The translations under genes and the position numbers were made by a program. The notes under the pieces were generated by a model. It saw only the letters and a program-made list of their open reading frames with translations, was not told the DNA's origin and ran no database searches. A stretch of 5,279 nt of DNA from Lachnospiraceae bacterium (lineage in GTDB: Bacteria; Bacillota; Clostridia; Lachnospirales; Lachnospiraceae). Of this stretch, positions 1-5,279 are shown in pieces. The stretch lies in NCBI GenBank assembly GCA_009774585.1, contig VSOA01000264.1, positions 1 through 5,279 of the forward strand. Reading direction: 5' to 3'. Positions within the stretch are counted from its first letter, which is position 1; each line of letters starts with the position of its first letter.

Positions 1-14
1 ACAATATATTACAA

Positions 15-338
15 ATGAAAGATAAAAAAGTTAAGTTCATAATAGAAGATAAAAGAGTCTGTATTATTGAAAAGGAAGAAATTGACTGCATTGTGTATGA
101 AATGGAAAACTCCAAACGATATAGGAAAAACAATCAAATCAGAATAATGTATATAACAAAGGATGGAAAGAAGCATATATGTGATCAATATGTTTATTTA
201 GGAAAAGATTGGATTGAATTTAGAAAAATGAACGACACAAAGACTGAAGCGATTATTTTGCCAGCGAATCAAATCAATCATATTTGTTCAGGCAATAAAG
301 AAGAGCAATACAAGATAAGCGATATAATAGGAGGTTGA
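15..338 (+). CDS. Small AT-rich hypothetical protein (107 aa, start uncertain)
   Basis: I do not recognise this protein. It is short, rich in Lys, Ile and Glu, has four Cys (16, 25, 56, 91; no CxxC pair), and shows no signal peptide or membrane segment, so it is probably cytosolic. Alternating hydrophobic and polar residues at about 5-28 and 42-90, with a DGKK turn at 50-53, suggest a mostly beta fold; a small beta-barrel is only a guess. The ATG at 15 has no ribosome binding site in the 14 visible upstream bases, and the frame is open to the window edge, so the gene may begin further upstream. G+C is about 28%, against roughly 45-53% in sampled parts of the next gene, which suggests a different origin. 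It is co-directional with the regulator 40 bases downstream, but nothing links them functionally. Protein-like composition and an uninterrupted frame favour a real gene. Confidence 0.6.
   Translation: MKDKKVKFIIEDKRVCIIEKEEIDCIVYEMENSKRYRKNNQIRIMYITKDGKKHICDQYVYLGKDWIEFRKMNDTKTEAIILPANQINHICSGNKEEQYKISDIIGG
323..328 (+). promoter_or_regulatory. Possible -10 box for the two-component operon
   Basis: A perfect TATAAT lies inside the 3' end of the small upstream ORF. Transcription from it would start near 335 and give a leader of about 44 bases before the response regulator. No acceptable -35 hexamer sits 16-18 bases upstream (299-306 is purine-rich) and there is no TG extended -10. In AT-rich DNA such a hexamer can arise by chance, so this is a weak call. 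Confidence 0.25.
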
Positions 339-358
339 GTTTTATAACAACAGTAAAA

Positions 359-365
359 AGGAAGG
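359..365 (+). promoter_or_regulatory. Ribosome binding site of the response regulator
   Basis: AGGAAGG lies 13 bases before the ATG at 379, a rather long spacing. The ATG is the first usable start codon after the in-frame stop TAG at 328-330, and it places the first REC-domain strand (EIYYIEDD) right at the N-terminus, so the start is well supported even though the site is not optimal. A better match, AGGAGGT at 329-335, is too far upstream to serve this start. Confidence 0.5.
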
Positions 366-378
366 TACAACAATTAAA

Positions 379-1050
379 ATGACCGAAATCTACTACATCG
401 AGGACGATAAGTCTATCGCGCAGTCCGTCAAAGAATATCTGGAGCAGTATGATTTTCGCGTGACTGTTTACGGCACCATTACCGATGCAAGAACGGCAAT
501 CGTGAAGATGCGTCCACAGCTTATACTGCTTGATTGGAATATGCCGGACGGACAGGGAGACAGAATGTGCCGTTTTATTCGTTCCCAGTGGAGTAAGCTG
601 CCGATTATCTTCCTGACCGTCAGAGGCGATGCGAAAGATATCGTGGCAGGATTCGGGGACGGAGCGGACGATTATGTCGTGAAACCTTTTGAACTGACAG
701 TGCTGCATTCCCGTATTCTTGCGCTGCTTCGGCGGGTCGGACAGAACGGAGAGACTAGGCTGTACTGCGATGACATCACATTGGACAGAGAAAAGAAGTC
801 CGTGTATCTTGGCAAAGAAGAACTGATGCTAAGCTTGCCGGAATATCAGCTTCTTTTGCTGCTTATGGAAAATAAGGGAAAAACAGTTATGCGCGGGCAG
901 ATTCTGGAACGTGTCTGGGACAGCAGCGGAAACTATGTGAATGATAATACTTTGACCGTTGCAATGAAGCGGCTCAGGGAGAAGTTACATCAGCCGAAGT
1001 GTATTAAGACAATACGCAGCTTCGGATATCGAATGGAGGATACGTTATGA
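379..1050 (+). CDS. OmpR/PhoB-family response regulator (223 aa)
   Basis: This is a cytosolic DNA-binding transcription factor activated by phosphorylation. The N-terminal receiver domain (about 1-120) has the acidic pocket E8-D9-D10, phospho-acceptor D52 in LLDWNMPDG, switch residue T80 in FLTVRGD and K102 in VVKPFE, so all key residues are present. The C-terminal winged helix (about 126-221) has the expected LSLPEYQLLLLLMENKG start, a recognition-helix region VNDNTLTVAMKRLREKL and the terminal wing TIRSFGYRM. Length is normal for the family. Its stop overlaps the kinase start (ATGA, 1047-1050), so the two are translationally coupled and almost certainly cognate. By analogy with BceR-type systems it probably controls the ATPase-permease pair downstream; that target is inferred. 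The family call is very secure; the exact subfamily is not. Confidence 0.96.
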   Translation: MTEIYYIEDDKSIAQSVKEYLEQYDFRVTVYGTITDARTAIVKMRPQLILLDWNMPDGQGDRMCRFIRSQWSKLPIIFLTVRGDAKDIVAGFGDGADDYVVKPFELTVLHSRILALLRRVGQNGETRLYCDDITLDREKKSVYLGKEELMLSLPEYQLLLLLMENKGKTVMRGQILERVWDSSGNYVNDNTLTVAMKRLREKLHQPKCIKTIRSFGYRMEDTL

Positions 1051-2147
1051 GCGCACATAGGAAAGCTGTCTCGAAATGCAGCGTTTGGTCTAAGGGGATA
1101 AGAAGGGGAGAAACTGCGATAACTGTCGTGATATTGGTATGTCTTGGAATGATATCTTATGCAATGGCATTTTTTATACGGGAATTTTGCAGGAGCAATG
1201 CATACTGGGGCGTCATTCCGACGAAGATGATTATACTATCCGCGGCTGTATTTCTTGTGACGGCCGGCGGATTTCTTTTTGTTTGGTTGGTTCCGCGTAG
1301 ATATGAGCGGGCGAGGATTGTCGAATTGACAGACTATCTGGAACAGATAAATGTCGGCGGAGCGGTTGCGGTTCTGGCAACGAAGGAGGATGCATTTTCG
1401 CATCTTCAGGACGAGATGTACAAGACGGTTACGGAATTGTATCGGACTAGAGAACAGGCGGTTCTGGCGAAGGAAAATTATGCAGACAATCTGGCGAACA
1501 TCGCTCATCAGTTGAAGACGCCGGTTACGGCAGCTTTTTTGGCTTTACAGCTCCTAAGCAACAGTCAGGAAAAAGTACAGAAACATATCAATCAAATCAC
1601 TAAACAGCTTACACGCTTACAGCATCTCGAGGAAGAGCTTTTGACACTTTCAAGGATAGATGCGGGAACTTTAAAGCTGGAGCATATGCAGGTAGATATT
1701 TATACGGTTCTGAATCTGGCGGCAGACAATCTCAATGACCTTCTCTCACAGAGAAATATTGTTGTCAAGATTCCCGACCAAGGCCGTGTCACATTTGAGG
1801 GCGATATGGAATGGACGATGGAAGCGATTATGAATCTGATGAAGAATTGCATGGAGCACGCGCCCGAAGGCAGTGCGATTCACTGTGACTATTTTTCGAA
1901 TCCGCTTTATAGGGAAATCTGCATATGGGATGAGGGGGCAGGCTTTGCTAAGGAAGACATCCCGCATTTATTTGAGCGGTTTTATCGTGGACAGAGGAGC
2001 GGAAAAGAAATAAAGAATAATGACACGGGTGTCGGAATAGGATTATCCATTGCACGCTCCATTCTTGAACTGCAAAACGGCACAATAACGGCGCGCAATC
2101 TGCCGCAGGGCGGCGCATGTTTTCAATTAAAATTTTACAGTCACTGA
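1047..2147 (+). CDS. Two-TM sensor histidine kinase with minimal extracellular loop (366 aa)
   Basis: This membrane kinase should autophosphorylate and pass phosphate to the adjacent regulator. Two TM helices (about 24-46 and 61-82) flank a loop of only about 13 residues. No HAMP domain is evident in the roughly 70-residue linker before the phospho-acceptor H154 in NIAHQLKTPV. The HisKA helices run to about 206 (LLTLSRIDAG). The HATPase domain has the N box NLMKNCMEHAPEG (N263, N267), G1 box DEGAGF (D295, G297, G299), F box LFERFYRG and G2 box TGVGIGLSIAR. All ATP-binding motifs look intact. The residue after the active His is Gln rather than the usual Glu/Asp. GGAGG at 1035-1039, 7 bases before the ATG, supports the overlapping start. 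The tiny loop argues against direct binding of a soluble ligand and resembles BceS-like kinases that sense through an ABC transporter; the transporter genes follow directly. Confidence 0.95.
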   Translation: MSAHRKAVSKCSVWSKGIRRGETAITVVILVCLGMISYAMAFFIREFCRSNAYWGVIPTKMIILSAAVFLVTAGGFLFVWLVPRRYERARIVELTDYLEQINVGGAVAVLATKEDAFSHLQDEMYKTVTELYRTREQAVLAKENYADNLANIAHQLKTPVTAAFLALQLLSNSQEKVQKHINQITKQLTRLQHLEEELLTLSRIDAGTLKLEHMQVDIYTVLNLAADNLNDLLSQRNIVVKIPDQGRVTFEGDMEWTMEAIMNLMKNCMEHAPEGSAIHCDYFSNPLYREICIWDEGAGFAKEDIPHLFERFYRGQRSGKEIKNNDTGVGIGLSIARSILELQNGTITARNLPQGGACFQLKFYSH

Positions 2148-2156
2148 GTTGTCACT
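2140..2156 (+). repeat. Direct repeat GTCACT, 11-bp period: candidate regulator half-sites
   Basis: GTCACT occurs at 2140-2145 and again at 2151-2156, one helical turn apart, spanning the end of the kinase gene and the start of the spacer. Tandem half-sites with 10-11 bp spacing are the usual binding mode of OmpR/PhoB-family regulators, and the second copy overlaps the candidate -35 TTGTCA. Binding by the neighbouring regulator is inferred. Six-base repeats are short enough to arise by chance. Confidence 0.35.
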
Positions 2157-2177
2157 TTCTGTTGGTATTGTTGGAAT
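2149..2177 (+). promoter_or_regulatory. Candidate sigma-A-like promoter for the ATPase-permease genes
   Basis: TTGTCA (2149-2154, 5 of 6 to consensus) and TGGAAT (2172-2177, 4 of 6) are separated by exactly 17 bases. This is in the only sizeable spacer between the kinase and transporter genes, with the start codon about 35-40 bases after the expected transcription start. The -10 lacks the important A at its second position, so the promoter would be weak alone, which suits activation by the response regulator. Readthrough from the upstream operon is equally possible, since no terminator is seen. Confidence 0.3.
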
Positions 2178-2188
2178 CAGATAGTCGG

Positions 2189-2200
2189 GTTACAAGTAAC
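2189..2200 (+). repeat. Inverted repeat GTTAC-AA-GTAAC in the ATPase leader
   Basis: Perfect 5-bp arms around a 2-base centre lie just upstream of the ATPase ribosome binding site. The centre is too short for a stable RNA hairpin, so a protein operator is the likelier role, if any. It lies downstream of the candidate -10, where bound protein would more probably repress than activate. The arms are short and chance is a real alternative. Confidence 0.3.
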
Positions 2201-2208
2201 AAACAAAA

Positions 2209-2214
2209 AGGAGG
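2209..2214 (+). promoter_or_regulatory. Strong ribosome binding site of the ATPase gene
   Basis: AGGAGG in an A-rich context ends 5 bases before the ATG at 2220, fixing the start. It is the best-matching and best-placed site among the genes of this window, so the ATPase is translated independently of the kinase upstream. Confidence 0.75.
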
Positions 2215-2219
2215 AAGTC

Positions 2220-2903
2220 ATGGAAATCTTAAGATGTGACAATATCAAGAAAATGTACGGTTCAGGGGACAATCAGGTGAAAGCGCTTGACGGTATCAAT
2301 CTGTCTGTAGAGAAGGGAGAGTTTGTTGCGATTGTGGGCGCTTCGGGTTCCGGCAAGTCTACGCTGCTTCATATTCTCGGCGGTGTAGATACGCCGACAG
2401 AGGGCAAAGTCATGGTGGAAGGTACGGATATTTCGACTATGAACAGGACGCAGGCGGCGATTTTCAGGCGCAGAAAGGTGGGGCTTGTATACCAGTTCTA
2501 CAATCTGATTCCGACGCTGACGATTCGCAAAAATATTCTGATGCCGCTTTTGCTGGATAAGAAAAAAGTCAATCAGGAGTATTTCATGCAGGTCGTAACG
2601 GCGCTCGGGATAGAGGAAAAACTGGATTTTCTGCCGAGTCAGCTTTCAGGAGGACAGCAGCAGCGTGCGGCAATCGCCCGCTCTTTGGTTTATCGTCCGG
2701 CGCTTCTGTTAGCGGACGAGCCGACCGGAAATCTGGATCGCAGGAATGGAGAGGAAATTGTCGATTTACTGAAGCTGTCCAACCGTAATCTGGATCAGAC
2801 GATCATACTAATTACGCATGATGAGAAGGTTGCGCTCGAAGCGAATCGCATTATCACAATAGAAGACGGGCATATCATAACTGACAGAAAGAGAGGCGAA
2901 TAG
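2220..2903 (+). CDS. ABC transporter ATP-binding protein, LolD/MacB/BceA type (227 aa)
   Basis: This is the cytosolic nucleotide-binding subunit that powers the FtsX-type permease encoded next. It has Walker A GASGSGKST (40-48, K46), Q-loop Q92 in VYQFYNLIPTLT, signature LSGGQQQR (142-149), Walker B ALLLADEP (161-168) with catalytic E167, D-loop NLDRR and switch H200 in LITHD. All residues needed for hydrolysis are present. Length and the compact single-domain form match the MJ0796/LolD/BceA family, whose members work as homodimers with FtsX-fold permeases and often drive mechanotransmission or peptide removal rather than classical import. It is preceded by 72 bases with possible regulatory sites and followed after 2 bases by the permease, so these two form a transcriptional unit. 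The subfamily substrate cannot be inferred from the ATPase alone. Confidence 0.96.
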   Translation: MEILRCDNIKKMYGSGDNQVKALDGINLSVEKGEFVAIVGASGSGKSTLLHILGGVDTPTEGKVMVEGTDISTMNRTQAAIFRRRKVGLVYQFYNLIPTLTIRKNILMPLLLDKKKVNQEYFMQVVTALGIEEKLDFLPSQLSGGQQQRAAIARSLVYRPALLLADEPTGNLDRRNGEEIVDLLKLSNRNLDQTIILITHDEKVALEANRIITIEDGHIITDRKRGE

Positions 2904-2905
2904 AT

Positions 2906-5251
2906 ATGAAAAAAAGTATCATTTCACTTTCGAACGGAATTGTGTGGTCTAATATTTGTAAAAATCGTGCATCCAGCATATCCATTATGTCGGCGGCATT
3001 GATTGCATCGTTGCTTCTGTCTATCTTGTGCAGTTTTTTCTATAATATGTGGCTATATGATGTGGAATCGGTCGTGTTGGAAGAGGGGGACTGGCAGGCG
3101 CGTATTGTCGGAACGGTCAGCGAGGAAGAGTTAGAGCTGATCCGCAGCTTCGGCAATATAACAAAAGCGGTGGCTCATGAGGAAGATGCGGAGAAGGTAT
3201 CAAAGCAGGTACAAATTTCGGAGGAGACAGGGCACGAAGTTCCGGTAGTTGATTTGTATTTTCGCAATCCGCGTACAATTTATTCGGATATGACGCTTCT
3301 GTCACAAAAACTGGGGCTGGAGAGCGGGAGAATGACATTTAATTACCAGCTCCTTTCCATGTATTTCATTCGTATTCCGGGTGATGAAAAGCCGCGAATG
3401 ATATTGCCGTTATATACGGCGGTTATGATATTAGCAAGTTTTTCCCTGATTATTGTGATACACAACTCTTTTGCAGTGTCTATGAACGCCAAGATCCATC
3501 AGTTAGGGATTCTTTCGAGTGTTGGCGCTACGCCGCGTCAGATCCGTACAAGTCTGATACAGGAAGCAGCTGTGCTGTGTACATTGCCGGTATTGCTGGG
3601 AAATCTGGCAGGAATCTGCGTAGGATACGGGTTCATTCATATGATGAATATTATTGCCGCCGGGCAGACAGGACGCCATGAGGGGACGTTTCGGTATCCC
3701 CCGCTCATATTTGTATTTGCAGTCTTCATTTCTATGTTGACGGTGCTGGTTTCAGCATGGATTCCGGCAAGGAGACTAGCGGAGATGACTCCGCTTTCGG
3801 CAATTCACGGTGGGGAGGAGATGCAGCTTAGAAAGAAAAAAAGCTCGCCGGTCTTATTCTGGTTGTTCGGCATAGAAGGAGAACTGGCGGGAAATGCGTT
3901 GAAAGCACAGAAAAAGGCGCTCAGGACATCTTCTATTTCTTTAACGCTGGCATTCTTAAGCTTTACGGTCATGTTATGTTTCTTTAAGCTTTCGGATATC
4001 AGCACAAGCTACACTTATTTCGCCAGATATCAGGACGTATGGGATGTAATGGCAGTAGTGAAGGATGTGCGGATAGAAGACATGGAGTGGATTGAGGATT
4101 TGCAGACGACGGTAAGAGAAGAAGGAGAGGCAAGCTGTGCAGTATATCAGAAAGCAGTGGCGACAGCACAAGTTCATGCATCGCAAATCAGCAAGGAAGT
4201 AGAGGCGCTCGGCGGACTGGAGCGACTGGCAGGGCAGAATGCATCTGGTAAATACTATCTTATACAAGCGCCTCTCATCATATTGGACGATGCAGGGTTT
4301 GCGGAGTATTGCGAGCAAATCGGAATGACGCCGCGGTCAGACGGCGCGATTGTGATCAATCATATATGGGACAGCGTCAACAGTAATTTCCGTTACCGTG
4401 ATTATGTTCCGTATCTGACGGGAGAGCGTGACAGTACAGATTTGCGGGTTGGCGGACCGGACGTCATATCTGGGCAAAAGAACGAAACCGAAATTGTGTC
4501 AGACGGCGGTGTGTTGGAAATTCCAATCCTTGGCTATACGGACAAAGAACCGCTTCTCAGGGAAGAATACGATGATTACACACTGGTGCATGTGATACCG
4601 CTGTCTCTATGGAAAGACATCTCTTCAGAAATGAGGCAAGGTGTAAACGTTGAGTCGGACACATATGTGCGCATCCTGACTGACAGGATAGGCGCCGGAT
4701 ATACGACGGACTATGACGAGAAAATGCTGCTGCAGCTAAACAGGATGGAAGAAGTCACAACCCAAATACTTGGTCAGAAATACGAGGTGGAGACAGAGAA
4801 TCGGATGCAGGAGAAGATATCAAATGGTAGAATAATAGCGGGCTATCAGTTTATGATCGGGGTGTTCAGTCTGCTGCTCGCCACAATCGGGATTGCAAAT
4901 GTCTTTTCCTATACTATGGGATTCATGCGCGTGAGAAGACGTGAATGTGCAAGATATCTTTCGGTGGGGATGACGCCGGAGGGGTTGAAGAAAATGTTTC
5001 GGATAGAGATGCTTGTTATTGCAGGCCGTCCGGTGCTGATAACAGTGCCGTTGACCGTGGTAGCGATATCCGCTATGATTCGGGCGAGTTATTTGAACCC
5101 GGCGGAGTTTTGGCGGCAGGCGCCATATGTGCCGATTGCCGTTTTTATAGCGGCTGTTTATGGGTTTGTTGCCACAGCTTACGCGATAGGCGGCAGAAAA
5201 ATATTAAAGGATAATCTAGTAGACGCGCTTCGTAATGAGACTGTAATGTGA
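2906..5251 (+). CDS. FtsX-family ABC transporter permease, duplicated 4-TM halves (781 aa)
   Basis: This is the membrane partner of the preceding ATPase. I see eight probable TM helices: about 25-48, 168-190, 217-244, 266-287, 341-361, 643-669, 701-725 and 741-762. Each half is one TM, an extracellular domain, then three TMs. The first external domain spans about 49-167 and the second about 362-642. The halves share a coupling segment after their second TM: LGILSSVGATPRQIR (200-214) and ARYLSVGMTPEGLKK (682-696), both with SVGxTP. The cytoplasmic link between halves (about 288-340) is basic. BceB-type permeases usually have 10 TMs and one large external domain, so this is a related but different architecture; LolCE/MacB subunits have only 4 TMs. 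GAGAGG at 2891-2896, 9 bases before the ATG, supports the start. Likely roles are antimicrobial-peptide sensing or resistance, or envelope-stress handling; substrate unknown. Confidence 0.93.
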   Translation: MKKSIISLSNGIVWSNICKNRASSISIMSAALIASLLLSILCSFFYNMWLYDVESVVLEEGDWQARIVGTVSEEELELIRSFGNITKAVAHEEDAEKVSKQVQISEETGHEVPVVDLYFRNPRTIYSDMTLLSQKLGLESGRMTFNYQLLSMYFIRIPGDEKPRMILPLYTAVMILASFSLIIVIHNSFAVSMNAKIHQLGILSSVGATPRQIRTSLIQEAAVLCTLPVLLGNLAGICVGYGFIHMMNIIAAGQTGRHEGTFRYPPLIFVFAVFISMLTVLVSAWIPARRLAEMTPLSAIHGGEEMQLRKKKSSPVLFWLFGIEGELAGNALKAQKKALRTSSISLTLAFLSFTVMLCFFKLSDISTSYTYFARYQDVWDVMAVVKDVRIEDMEWIEDLQTTVREEGEASCAVYQKAVATAQVHASQISKEVEALGGLERLAGQNASGKYYLIQAPLIILDDAGFAEYCEQIGMTPRSDGAIVINHIWDSVNSNFRYRDYVPYLTGERDSTDLRVGGPDVISGQKNETEIVSDGGVLEIPILGYTDKEPLLREEYDDYTLVHVIPLSLWKDISSEMRQGVNVESDTYVRILTDRIGAGYTTDYDEKMLLQLNRMEEVTTQILGQKYEVETENRMQEKISNGRIIAGYQFMIGVFSLLLATIGIANVFSYTMGFMRVRRRECARYLSVGMTPEGLKKMFRIEMLVIAGRPVLITVPLTVVAISAMIRASYLNPAEFWRQAPYVPIAVFIAAVYGFVATAYAIGGRKILKDNLVDALRNETVM

Positions 5252-5263
5252 CGCAGCGCTGCG
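5252..5263. repeat. 12-bp perfect palindrome just after the permease stop
   Basis: CGCAGCGCTGCG is self-complementary and begins at the base after the TGA. As RNA it would have to sacrifice central pairs to form a loop, leaving a stem of about 4 bp, and the 16 visible bases downstream are purine-rich with no T run. It therefore does not qualify as an intrinsic terminator on what is visible. It could be a protein site or part of a larger structure continuing past the window end. Confidence 0.3.
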
Positions 5264-5279
5264 AGGAAGAGACTGAGAC

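Noticed and set aside
258..286. TTGCCA and TATTTG with 17-base spacing as a promoter for the two-component genes
   Set aside because: The -10 matches only 3 of 6 positions and lies in AT-rich coding sequence where such pairs are common.
274..708. 144-codon open frame on the minus strand
   Set aside because: It lies antisense to the small ORF and the receiver domain of a clear response regulator, has a Cys/His/Leu-rich translation typical of a reverse-frame shadow, and resembles no family.
2135..2154. BceR-type operator (TNACA-N4-TGTAA) near TTACA at 2135-2139
   Set aside because: The second half-site is not at the required spacing and does not match; only the GTCACT direct repeat is supported.
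3974..4318. 114-codon and 60-codon minus-strand frames inside the permease gene
   Set aside because: Both are antisense to the second external domain of a well-supported permease; their Ser/Leu/Pro/Cys-rich translations look like shadows of the sense coding.
4945..5214. 89-codon plus-strand frame in another phase within the permease gene
   Set aside because: It overlaps the C-terminal TM region of the permease, whose real frame shows FtsX motifs throughout; the alternative translation is Gly/Asp/Cys-rich with no recognisable domain.
5252..5279. Intrinsic terminator after the permease
   Set aside because: The palindrome can form only a very short stem and no T run follows in the visible bases.

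Overview
The window reads as chromosomal DNA from a low-to-moderate GC Firmicute, most likely class Clostridia (Lachnospiraceae-like). Reasons: strong AGGAGG-type ribosome binding sites, all genes co-oriented, and a two-component system next to an FtsX-type ABC transporter, a pairing very common in gut Clostridia. The organism assignment is inference from style and protein family, not from a marker gene.

Layout. Positions 1-338 hold a small AT-rich ORF (about 28% G+C by hand count) of unknown function, whose start may lie outside the window. After a 40-base gap come an OmpR-family response regulator (379-1050) and a two-TM histidine kinase (1047-2147), overlapping by ATGA. A 72-base spacer (2148-2219) carries a possible promoter, an 11-bp-period direct repeat and a small inverted repeat. 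Then come an MJ0796/LolD/BceA-type ATPase (2220-2903) and, 2 bases after its stop, a 781-residue duplicated FtsX permease (2906-5251). The last 28 bases start with a 12-bp perfect palindrome.

How the genes work together. The kinase has almost no extracellular domain (about 13 residues between two TM helices) and no evident HAMP domain, as in 'intramembrane-sensing' kinases that get their signal from a partner ABC transporter (BceS/BceAB paradigm). The ATPase and permease form one transporter or mechanotransmission complex, and the regulator probably acts on the spacer upstream of the ATPase gene. A cell-envelope or antimicrobial-peptide stress response and detoxification module is the best guess; the ligand cannot be read from the sequence. 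The permease is not a canonical 10-TM BceB: it appears to have two 4-TM FtsX halves, each with its own extracellular domain (about 118 and 280 residues).

I found no RNA gene, insertion sequence, CRISPR array or convincing intrinsic terminator. Nothing here is clearly a new system. The points most worth a second look are the composition break at the start, the repeat cluster before the ATPase gene, and the combination of a Bce-like kinase with a non-Bce permease architecture.
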